Assembly (NCBI GenBank): GCA_024653775.1
Contig: JANLHZ010000111.1
Span: forward strand, 1-39,378
From: Planctomycetota bacterium
GTDB lineage: Bacteria; Planctomycetota; UBA8742; JACQVU01; JANLHZ01
Direction: 5' to 3'
Length of the DNA: 39,378 bases
The notes below the pieces were generated by a model that was given only the letters and a program-made list of their open reading frames with translations, made no database searches and was not told where the DNA came from. How positions within the stretch are numbered: position 1 is the first letter of the stretch; the number at the start of each line of letters is the position of its first letter. Of this stretch, positions 22,965 to 30,144 are shown one piece after another. Made by a program: the position numbers and the translations under genes.

Positions 22965-24305
22965 ATGCGAACCATCTATCTCGATTACGCAGCGTCCGCG
23001 CCGCTTTTCCCCGGCGCGGCGGAAAGGTTCGCAGAACTTGCGGCGGAAGTTCGCGGGAATCCGGATTCGCGGCACTCGGACGGAAGACGCGCAAGAGAAA
23101 TCCTCGAAAACGCGCGTGCGAGACTCGCGGCGATTCTCGACGTCCCCGCAGCGGATTTCTATTTCACAAGCGGCGCGACGGAATCGAACAATCTCGCGAT
23201 CAAAGGCCTTCCCGGCGCCGGAAGGATCGTTACAACGAGAGCCGAGCATTCGTCCATTCTCGGCCCGGTTTTCAGCCTCGAAGAAGCTGGGTGGCAGGCA
23301 ACGTATCTGGACGTGGACGAAAGCGGGCGCGCCGTGCTTCAGGGAGCAGGTGGCAGGGAGAAGGGAGCAGGTGGCAGGGAGCAGGGAGAAGGGAGCAGGG
23401 AGCAGGGAGAAGGGAGCAGGGAGCAGGGAGAAGGGAGCAGGGAGAAGGGAGCAGGGAGAAGGGAGCAGGGAGAAGGGAGAAGGGAGCAGGGAGAAGGAGT
23501 TAAGTCACTCGATCCTCGCCCCTCGATCCTCGATCCTCGCCCCTCGATCCTCGATCCTCGCCCCTCGATCCTCGATCCTCGATCCTCGATCCTCGATCCT
23601 TCGATTGTTGCTTTATCTTTAGCGAACAGCGAAACCGGCGCGCTTTCGGACGTGGATGCGGTCGCGCGCGCGTTTCCGGACAGCGTGGTCTACATCGACG
23701 CGGCGCAGGCGTTCTGCAGGATCGAGGTTCAGCCGCGGAAGCTCGATGCGGATATGCTCGGCGTGTCGTCTCACAAGGTCGGCGGACCTGCGGGAATCGG
23801 CGGACTGTACGTTCGCTCCGGATTGCGGCTCCGCCCGCTCCTCCACGGCGGCGGGCAGCAGCGCGGAATTCGCCCCGGAACCGAAAACGCTATCCTCGCG
23901 GCGCTCTTTTCAGACGCTGCGGAGTATACGCTTTCATGGTTCGAAAGCCTTCCACGGTACAGAAGGCCGATGCTCGAGGCGCTTGCCGGGAGCGGGCTAG
24001 ACTTTCGCGTGAACACGCCGTTGAAAGCCGCGCCGCACATTCTGAGCGTGTCGTTTCAAGGGTTTTCCGGGCGTGCGATAGCGGACGGACTCGATAAACT
24101 CGGCGTATCGGTTTCGACGGGAAGCGCGTGCTCGGAACAAGGCGAATCGCCATCGCACGTTCTGCTTGCAATGGGACGGACGGAAGACGAAGCCCGGAGC
24201 ACGATTCGTCTTTCATTCGGTCCTGGAATTTCGAGAGCGGACGTGGACGATGCAATAAAAAAGGTGATCGAGGTTGTTAGAGAACTCGGAAGGATCGAGG
24301 ATTAA
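22965..24305 (+). CDS. Cysteine desulfurase-like aminotransferase (NifS/IscS class) with an 86-residue repeat insertion
   Basis: A PLP enzyme that would take sulfur from cysteine for Fe-S cluster or thio-cofactor assembly. Landmarks: YLDYAASAP (5-13), TSGATESNNLAIKG (68-81), RAEHSS (92-97), ANSETGA, IDAAQAF, the PLP lysine Lys271 in SSHKVGG, and the catalytic Cys389 in STGSACSEQG. Residues 127-212 are low-complexity repeats ((R)EQGEGS... then SILDPRP...) translated from two heptamer arrays, 258 nt, exactly 86 codons, so the frame is kept. Without them the protein is 360 residues, near family length. All catalytic motifs survive. I use ATG 22965; TTG 22959 is in frame. The Mrp-type ATPase downstream suits an Fe-S role. 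Confidence 0.85.
   Translation: MRTIYLDYAASAPLFPGAAERFAELAAEVRGNPDSRHSDGRRAREILENARARLAAILDVPAADFYFTSGATESNNLAIKGLPGAGRIVTTRAEHSSILGPVFSLEEAGWQATYLDVDESGRAVLQGAGGREKGAGGREQGEGSREQGEGSREQGEGSREKGAGRREQGEGRREQGEGVKSLDPRPSILDPRPSILDPRPSILDPRSSILDPSIVALSLANSETGALSDVDAVARAFPDSVVYIDAAQAFCRIEVQPRKLDADMLGVSSHKVGGPAGIGGLYVRSGLRLRPLLHGGGQQRGIRPGTENAILAALFSDAAEYTLSWFESLPRYRRPMLEALAGSGLDFRVNTPLKAAPHILSVSFQGFSGRAIADGLDKLGVSVSTGSACSEQGESPSHVLLAMGRTEDEARSTIRLSFGPGISRADVDDAIKKVIEVVRELGRIED
23342..23495 (+). repeat. Heptamer array GGGAGCA/GGGAGAA, 22 units
   Basis: Twenty-two consecutive 7-bp units by my count, made of GGGAGCA and GGGAGAA with two GGTGGCA variants near the 5' end. It lies inside the cysteine desulfurase-like gene, where it encodes Gly/Glu/Arg/Gln-rich sequence. 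Because the unit is seven bases, gain or loss of one or two units would shift the reading frame; three units would not. Confidence 0.97.
23509..23599 (+). repeat. Heptamer array TCGATCC/TCGCCCC, 13 units
   Basis: Thirteen consecutive 7-bp units by my count, TCGATCC with three TCGCCCC variants, separated from the first array by 13 bases. It encodes the periodic SILDPRPSILDP. A two-unit trace (TCGATCCTCGATCC) stands at 6134-6147, next to the copied HEAT-gene tail. The two arrays and their spacer total 258 bases. Confidence 0.97.
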
Positions 24306-24414
24306 GGTGGGAACCGAGTGCGACCGTGAGTGAAGCGAGCTGTCGCGGAAATGGATCGAGGAAGATCGGATCGGACTTCGCATTTCTATCGTTGAACAAG
24401 AAAATGGAGAACGA

Positions 24415-25590
24415 ATGCCCGTTACGGAAATTGACGTGCTCGACGCGATCGCCGGCGTGACTCTCGAAGGGCACGATCGCGACCTCGCTCAGAGCGGACT
24501 AGTTAAGAACATCGTCGTTACAGGCGGTGCGGTTCGTCTGGACGTCATCCTTCAGAGAAAAGAAGACCTCGAAAGCGGCGTGCTAAAGACGATCAAATCG
24601 AGGATCGAGGCGATTCCGGGAATTCACGGAGTCGAAATCGGCGTGATGGGCGCAGCCGCGCCGGGGCACCATCACGATCACGGGCACGATCACGGGCACG
24701 ATCACGGGCACGACCACGACCAGGGACAGCAACGCGCGCCGCAGAAGCAGCAGGAGCTGATGTCGGGCGTCAAGCACATAATCGCGGTCGGCGCGGGCAA
24801 GGGCGGAGTCGGGAAATCGACCGTCGCTGTAAACCTCAGCGTCGCGCTCGCAAAGCGGGGCTTCAGCGTCGGACTCGTCGACTTCGACATCTACGGTCCG
24901 TCGATCCCGACGATGCTCGGTCTTCGCGGCCAGCATCCGGACATTATCGAGCGAAAAGAATTCACCGGACAGCGTGAGGGACACCAGCCCATGAGTCCGG
25001 AGCTTACGATAATCCCGCTCGAAACCCGCGGCATAAAGGTGATGAGCATCGGATTCCTGACGGAGCAGGAGGACCAGCCGGTGATCTGGCGCGGTCCGAT
25101 GATCCACGGCGCGGTGAAACAGTTTCTCGGGCAGGTCGAATGGGGAAAGCTCGATTTCGCGATTCTGGACCTTCCTCCGGGGACGGGCGACGTTGGGCTT
25201 TCGATCGCGCAGTCCATCGGAATCACGGGTTCGATCGTGGTTACAACGCCGCAGAACGTTGCGCTCGCGGACGTCCGCAAGGCGGTCAACATGTTCAGGA
25301 CGCTTAAGATCCACACCATCGGCGCTATCGAGAATATGAGCTACTACGTCAGTCCCGTAGACGGAAGCGTCGATTATATTTTTGGCAAGGATGGCGCGAA
25401 GAAGATGTGCGAGGAGATGGGGATTCCCCTACTCGGACAGATTCCGATAGAGAAGGACGTCTGCATTCTCGCCGACGACGGCCGGACGCTGTTCGACGAC
25501 GACTCGCGGCAAAGGTCTTCGTTCGTGAAGGCGATGGACGAGGTCGTAACCGGACTCGTCCGAAGGCTTAACATGGCCGACCGGAATTGA
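24415..25590 (+). CDS. Mrp/ApbC/NBP35-type P-loop ATPase with His-rich linker, CXXC motif absent
   Basis: A 391-residue protein. N-terminal MIP18/DUF59 domain (about 1-80), a histidine-aspartate linker (HHHDHGHDHGHDHGHDHD, 85-102), then the ATPase domain with VGAGKGGVGKST (126-136), GLVDFDIYGPSIP and LDLPPGTGDV. Family members carry and insert Fe-S clusters, usually bridging a 4Fe-4S cluster between subunits with a CXXC motif after ENMSY. Here that site reads ENMSYYVSPVDGS: Ser313 and Asp316 replace the cysteines. The His-rich linker, uncommon in the family, could bind metal instead. The gene follows the cysteine desulfurase-like gene by 109 bases, with GGAG before the ATG. Confidence 0.93.
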   Translation: MPVTEIDVLDAIAGVTLEGHDRDLAQSGLVKNIVVTGGAVRLDVILQRKEDLESGVLKTIKSRIEAIPGIHGVEIGVMGAAAPGHHHDHGHDHGHDHGHDHDQGQQRAPQKQQELMSGVKHIIAVGAGKGGVGKSTVAVNLSVALAKRGFSVGLVDFDIYGPSIPTMLGLRGQHPDIIERKEFTGQREGHQPMSPELTIIPLETRGIKVMSIGFLTEQEDQPVIWRGPMIHGAVKQFLGQVEWGKLDFAILDLPPGTGDVGLSIAQSIGITGSIVVTTPQNVALADVRKAVNMFRTLKIHTIGAIENMSYYVSPVDGSVDYIFGKDGAKKMCEEMGIPLLGQIPIEKDVCILADDGRTLFDDDSRQRSSFVKAMDEVVTGLVRRLNMADRN

Positions 25591-25601
25591 GAACATAATT
25601 A

Positions 25602-25652
25602 GTAACTGACGGGGTAGTTCGCGTTCGTAGTGGCGCCGTAAGGCGTTTCTTT
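25602..25652. mobile_element. Truncated palindromic element, copy B
   Basis: GTAACTGACGGGGTAGTTCGCG followed by the TTCGTAGTGGCGCCGTAAGGCGTTTCTT module matches the left end of the full elements, with three bases (TTC) missing after GTAACTG. No right end or target duplication is found, so this is one half of a decayed copy. It lies 12 bases after the stop of the Mrp-type gene. Confidence 0.85.
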
Positions 25653-25878
25653 TATCGACCCAATAACAATATTAATAGGCTTATAAAAAAACTTAAAATA
25701 ATAATAAATTATCTTAAAACATTATGACTAAGGCTTAGTTGAAATCAACACTTAAAAACGGCGTTATTGTACAAGTGCGTGATGGTGAAATCCTTCTCCC
25801 GACGGGAGATGGGAATTAAAGCCCATCGATTTATGCAACAAAGCCATGGCTCCATTTATTTTGTTCCGCGGCCTAATT
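25653..25878. other. AT-rich intergenic stretch between convergent genes
   Basis: About 225 bases without a gene. Bases 25660-25760 are extremely AT-rich compared with both neighbours and contain the near-palindrome ACTAAGGCTTAGT (about 25726-25738), a variant of which (ACTTAGCCTTAGTG, 37696-37709) stands beside the insertion sequence. At 25792-25810 there is a shortened CTTCTCCC/GGGAGA palindrome. This may be residue of foreign DNA. Confidence 0.5.
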
Positions 25879-27936
25879 TCAGGTCGAGGCTACCGTGACG
25901 CCTTCGCCGCGGTGGAGCACGAGGTATTTCTGCGCGAGGTCGGTCGCGTACGGATCGACCCTCGCGAGACCGAACGCGTCTTCTTTCGCGATTTCGAGAA
26001 CGTCCATGTTCTGTACCGGGTCCGCGATTTTGAAGTTCGGGACTCCGTGCTGCTTCGTTCCGAGAAAGTCGCCGAAGCCTCGGATTACGAGGTCCCTCTC
26101 CGCGATCTTGAAGCCGTCGGTTTCATCGACTATCGCGCGGAGGCGTTCCTTTGCGTTTTCAGTCGATGGATCGGCGAACAAAAAAAGGTGGGACTCCTGC
26201 GTCCCGCGGCCTATTCGTCCGCGGAGCTGATGAAGCTGCGCGAGTCCGAACCGCTCGGCGTTCTCGATTACCATCACGCTCGCGCCGGGCACGTCGACGC
26301 CGACCTCGACGACAACGCTCGCGACGAGAATGTCGATTTCGCCGTCCGCGAATTTTTTCATCACGGAGACTTTTTCCTCCGTGGTGAGCTTCCCGTGGAC
26401 GAGTCCGACCCGCAGATCCGGGAAAACGATTTTCGAAAGCGTGACGTACTCCTCCTCGGCTTTCGCTATGTCCATGTCGCTCGTTTGCACCGCGGGGCAG
26501 ATGACGTACGCCTGCGCTCCCTTGAACTTGACGTAATCGTGAATGAAAGCCATCGCGGCGGAGCGTTTCGCCTCAGGAACGTAGCGCGTCGACACGGGCT
26601 TCCTTCCAGGCGGAAGCTCGTCGATGATCGAAACGTCGAGATCGCCGAAGACCGCGAGGCTGAGCGTCCGCGGTATCGGAGTCGCGCTCATCACGAGTAC
26701 GTGCGGCCTAATGCCTTTCTGGACGAGGGCTTCGCGCTGCACTACCCCGAACTTGTGCTGCTCGTCGATTACAATGAAACCAAGGTCGTCGAATTCGACG
26801 CGATCCTCGATCACGGCGTGCGTGCCGATAAGAACTCCGGACTCGCCGGATTTGATTTTTGCGAGGGTTTCGCGGCGTTCCTTCGTCCGCATGGACGAAA
26901 TCAGCAGCTCGATTCCGACTTCGATTTTCGCGGCGTAGTCGCGGATGTTCTTCTCGTGCTGGCGCGCGAGAATCTCGGTGGGCGCGAGGATGCAGCTCTG
27001 GTGCCCCGCGAGCGCGGACGCGAACATTCCGTAGCACGCGACGACGGTCTTGCCCGAGCCGACGTCGCCCTGAAGCAGACGGTTCATCGACCTCCCGGAC
27101 GCGATGTCTGCACGAATTTCGTCGATAGCCCTCATCTGCGCGCTCGTCAGTTCGAACGGAAAGCACTCAAGGATGCGCCGGTGGTCCGGATCGATTCGAT
27201 TTCCAGGGATCTTTTCGAGAGCCGCGCGCAGAACCGCCTTCGAAATCTCTAGCAGGAACAGTTCGTGGTAGCGAAGTCTGTCCATCGCCTTGCGGATTTC
27301 CTCGCGATCCTTCGGCAGGTGAATCCACCGCACGGCTTCCGCTAGAGTCGCAAATTCGCGCTTCTTCAGAATGTCAGCGGGAAGATATTCCTCGAATTTC
27401 CATGCGAACTCCTTCGCTGCGAGGCGGATCATCCTGCTCAGGACAGCATTGGAAATTCCTTCGGTCAGCGGATATTTCGGGAAGAAGTTTATGTCGAGCA
27501 GACCTTCCGCCTCCGCCTGCTGCTTGTCCCACATCGCTGGATTCGTTAGCGTGATCGACGAGAAGCCCTTGTTCTCGACCTTTCCGAGAACGAGGATCTT
27601 CTCGCCGGAGGAAATGAGGTTGTAGTGCCAGCGGTTCGCGTTGAAGATCAGTCCTTCCGCAAGCCCGGTGTCGTCCTTGAAACATATCTTCAGCGGCGCT
27701 TTCCGGCTTCTTGGCGATTTGACCTCGATCGCCTTCACGTACAGCGCAACCTCCTCGCCAGGAAGCGCGAGCGCGACGTCCTTCCTCTTCGAATACCCGC
27801 TCGGCACATGCAGGAGAAGATCGTAGACGGTCTCGATCCCGAGCTTTCGAAGCTTGTTCGATTGCCGCGGATTTACGTACTCGAGTTCCGAAACCGCGGT
27901 CCGGAGCGCGCTTAGATCGTGTTTTCCTACGCTCAT
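25879..27936 (-). CDS. recG: ATP-dependent DNA helicase RecG
   Basis: A 685-residue protein with the RecG layout. The wedge/OB domain comes first (about 20-230). Walker A LLQGDVGSGKTVVA, APTEILARQH, the DEQH box (DEQHKFGV, usually DEQHRFGV) and SATPIPRTL follow. The C-terminal helicase lobe has VVEVGVDVPGASVMVIENAERFGLAQLHQLRGRIGRG and the family's GFKIAERDLVIRGFGDFLGTKQHG. RecG remodels stalled replication forks and Holliday junctions. Length is typical. The start at ATG 27936 gives a normal N terminus; 103 bases separate it from the divergent lipoprotein gene, so promoters for both lie there. Nothing looks unusual in it. Confidence 0.97.
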   Translation of the reverse strand: MSVGKHDLSALRTAVSELEYVNPRQSNKLRKLGIETVYDLLLHVPSGYSKRKDVALALPGEEVALYVKAIEVKSPRSRKAPLKICFKDDTGLAEGLIFNANRWHYNLISSGEKILVLGKVENKGFSSITLTNPAMWDKQQAEAEGLLDINFFPKYPLTEGISNAVLSRMIRLAAKEFAWKFEEYLPADILKKREFATLAEAVRWIHLPKDREEIRKAMDRLRYHELFLLEISKAVLRAALEKIPGNRIDPDHRRILECFPFELTSAQMRAIDEIRADIASGRSMNRLLQGDVGSGKTVVACYGMFASALAGHQSCILAPTEILARQHEKNIRDYAAKIEVGIELLISSMRTKERRETLAKIKSGESGVLIGTHAVIEDRVEFDDLGFIVIDEQHKFGVVQREALVQKGIRPHVLVMSATPIPRTLSLAVFGDLDVSIIDELPPGRKPVSTRYVPEAKRSAAMAFIHDYVKFKGAQAYVICPAVQTSDMDIAKAEEEYVTLSKIVFPDLRVGLVHGKLTTEEKVSVMKKFADGEIDILVASVVVEVGVDVPGASVMVIENAERFGLAQLHQLRGRIGRGTQESHLFLFADPSTENAKERLRAIVDETDGFKIAERDLVIRGFGDFLGTKQHGVPNFKIADPVQNMDVLEIAKEDAFGLARVDPYATDLAQKYLVLHRGEGVTVAST

Positions 27937-28039
27937 CGTGTGGTCGCTTTTTCGGGTTCCTAAATTTTGTGCCCGCTTTCATTACCCGCGAAATAGTGGT
28001 ATAGAAGAACTCTGCTCTGGTCAACTGTATCCTTTCACA

Positions 28040-29296
28040 ATGTACCGACTGATCCTAATTTCATTTCTTTTCGCCTCGGCCTGCGCGTCGCGCGGACCGA
28101 CGATCGAAGAAGACCTCGCAATGAGGGTCGCGAACCCTGCGTCGAGCATTTCGAGCGCCTTGTCGGACGAACGGGCATACTTCGTCAGCGAAAACCGATT
28201 CATCGTCGTCGACAATCCTTTCGGCAACGTCCGGATCGAAGGAAAGCCGGAGAACCTCGTAAGGTTGATCCGCTCTGGCGACGGCGTTGCGAGAAGAATC
28301 CACGCCGCGGAGCTGTCGGAACTTTCGAGCGATCAGAAACTCGAGGAGGGCAACATTCTCGTCCGCGCGACCATCACCGGCTGGGGGGAGAACAAGGACG
28401 AAGCGACGGACGAAATCGCAAGCATTTTCATCCGCAGCGAACCCGACGTCGAAGGCAACTTCGAAATATTCGTAAGCTGCGATTCGCTCTCATTGCAGGA
28501 GCATCGCTCCTTTGAAATGTACCGGGGAAGGCCGATCATCGACAGATTCTTCTACCCGCGAGTGGACCTTGAAATCTGGCTTCCGCCGCGGGTGCATATC
28601 GACGTGCGCAGGTGCTTCAATCTAAGTGTGTCCAAAGTCGGAAGGAGCGGGAGCAGGCAGGACGCGGAAGGAAGGCTCCAGTATTCCGAATGCGGCCTTG
28701 CGGTCAAAGCCGCGGAGGACGTCACGATCGAGGATTCCGACCTCAGCTACCTTCAGATCGACGCGGGAGGGAACGCAAAGGTGAAGAGTTCGTCCGGAAG
28801 GCTCGTCGTTACTTCCGCCGCGATGCTCGAACTCGACGACTTCTTCGGTCCGAAGGTTGTTCGCGGAGTCAGCAGCCGCGCGTTCATCTTCGGCGGCGGC
28901 GGTTCGATCGATCTCGTGTGTTCGGGTTCGGTCGAGCTGAGCACCGCGCTTTTTCATGAAGGGTCGAGCGGACTCGCGATCGAACTTCCCGTCGCGACGC
29001 TCGCGAGATTCCCTGAGTCTCTTACGTCTCTGTTCCCGGTTAAGCGGCTCAGAATAGAATCGACCTCCGGAACTCTCGACGTTTCGATCCCGAAGTCGAG
29101 CGATCTGATGATCGAGGCGCTAAGTCAGACCGAGGCTGTGAACGTCGAAATGGACGTCGAGTCCGCAACGCTGCTAACGATTCCGCGAGAGAACGAAAGC
29201 GCGCGGCATCTCGCGATAAAAGTCACCGATGCGCAGAGGACGATTCCGCTGCTTCTGAAGGCTCGCGGGATGATCAACCTGCGCGCGATCGACTGA
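28040..29296 (+). CDS. Lipoprotein with a beta-helix-like body (DUF4097-type)
   Basis: A 418-residue protein with a lipoprotein signal (MYRLILISFLFASAC, Cys15). A long beta-rich body follows with the alternating pattern of DUF4097/DUF2807 adhesin-like domains (FIVVDNPFGNVRIEGKPENLVRL, LQIDAGGNAKVKSSSGRLVVTS, LRIESTSGTLDVSIP). ATG 28040 begins the signal peptide; the longer frame upstream is antisense to recG. Members of such families are surface or periplasmic proteins of unknown function, often near anti-sigma or stress genes; none is seen here. The family assignment is by pattern, not by a diagnostic motif. Confidence 0.7.
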   Translation: MYRLILISFLFASACASRGPTIEEDLAMRVANPASSISSALSDERAYFVSENRFIVVDNPFGNVRIEGKPENLVRLIRSGDGVARRIHAAELSELSSDQKLEEGNILVRATITGWGENKDEATDEIASIFIRSEPDVEGNFEIFVSCDSLSLQEHRSFEMYRGRPIIDRFFYPRVDLEIWLPPRVHIDVRRCFNLSVSKVGRSGSRQDAEGRLQYSECGLAVKAAEDVTIEDSDLSYLQIDAGGNAKVKSSSGRLVVTSAAMLELDDFFGPKVVRGVSSRAFIFGGGGSIDLVCSGSVELSTALFHEGSSGLAIELPVATLARFPESLTSLFPVKRLRIESTSGTLDVSIPKSSDLMIEALSQTEAVNVEMDVESATLLTIPRENESARHLAIKVTDAQRTIPLLLKARGMINLRAID

Positions 29297-29325
29297 CCGG
29301 ACTGGAATGCCCGGATCTGAACTCC

Positions 29326-29817
29326 TTAGTTCACTCCGGAATGATGCTCCGCCGCTTTGAGTTCGGTTCTGCGTTCCGCCACTGTGGACTCAGCGAAGGT
29401 CTTGAAGTCTTTCATGAACTTGTAGCTCTGCTTGCGAAACGAATCCGGGAAAAGGAATCCCATGGTTTTCATCATCAGGCCGTGGAATCTGAATTCGGTT
29501 TCGAAATGCCAGTGAGTCTTGCCGGGTTCTTTTTCGGAAAAGAAATTCTTGCATTCGTTCCACACGTTCTCGGCCTCGTAAGTGCCGGAGAACTCCGTCG
29601 GCAGGTTCCTCACCGTTACAGTCTCGATCATCTCGACTTCTTTATTTCCCATCTTGTATTTGAGTCGGCTCTTCGCACCAGGCTGACCGCGCTCGCCTGA
29701 AAGATGCTCGAAGTCGATGAAGCCCTCCTGCCAGTGCTTCATATTGTGGGGGTTGTCGAAAAGTTCGATGACCTTGTCGCGAGGAAGGTCTATGTCGATC
29801 TCAAGGGAATACCGCAT
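29326..29817 (-). CDS. SRPBCC-family (START-like) protein
   Basis: A 163-residue protein that fits the polyketide cyclase/START-like fold. It opens MRYSLEIDIDLPRDKVIELFDNPHNMKHWQEG, where a strand leads into the helix that closes the cavity. YKMGNKEVEMIETVTVRNLP and WHFETEFRFHGLMMKTMG follow as curved-sheet strands, with a long C-terminal helix (SFRKQSYKFMKDFKTFAEST). Such proteins bind hydrophobic ligands or lipids. The ligand is not inferable. It is convergent with the lipoprotein gene (30-base gap). A mobile palindromic element lies 112 bases upstream. Confidence 0.85.
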   Translation of the reverse strand: MRYSLEIDIDLPRDKVIELFDNPHNMKHWQEGFIDFEHLSGERGQPGAKSRLKYKMGNKEVEMIETVTVRNLPTEFSGTYEAENVWNECKNFFSEKEPGKTHWHFETEFRFHGLMMKTMGFLFPDSFRKQSYKFMKDFKTFAESTVAERRTELKAAEHHSGVN

Positions 29818-29929
29818 AATTAATCCTCTCTGTCAATGCGCTTCGATCCGTCCAGACTTTCTTCACGCCGCACCCTTCAGTTAGAACACTGGATTCCGCA
29901 AAAACATTCGAAGTATCGAATTCCAAGTA

Positions 29930-30135
29930 CAAAATTCGTAACTGTTCACTGGGTAGTTCGCGTTCGTAGTGGCGCCGTAAGGCGTTTCTTTGAAATGTGT
30001 TTGTAGTGGCGCCGTAAGGCGTTTTTATGCGAAGAATATATGCTCTTACGAGCACACTACGAACTGAAATATGCTCTCACGAGCATACTGCGAACTATAG
30101 ACTGCAAACTACCCCGTGAACAGTTACAAAAATTC
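29930..30135. mobile_element. Palindromic mobile element copy C, longest copy
   Basis: Element 29938-30127 (190 bp), ends GTAACTGTTCACTGGGTAG and the complement of GTAACTGTTCACGGGGTAG. Flanking octamers CAAAATTC (29930-29937) and AAAAATTC (30128-30135) match at 7 of 8. It has two GGCGCC-GTAA-GGCGTT modules on the left and two TGCTC-GTRA-GAGCA modules on the opposite strand on the right, so it is extended by module duplication. It fills most of the 327-base gap 29818-30144. Neither TIR-frame is open across it. Confidence 0.9.
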
Positions 30136-30144
30136 AGGCGCAAT

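Noticed and set aside
23342-23599. A CRISPR array
   Set aside because: The repeats are continuous 7-mers with no spacers and lie in a coding frame.
24306-24414. A short gene or RNA between the desulfurase-like and Mrp-type genes
   Set aside because: Only a GGATCGAGGAAGATCGGATCGG-type repeat and the ribosome site of the next gene are seen.
25653-25878. A replication origin, suggested by the AT-rich stretch
   Set aside because: No DnaA boxes or initiator genes are nearby and the stretch is short.
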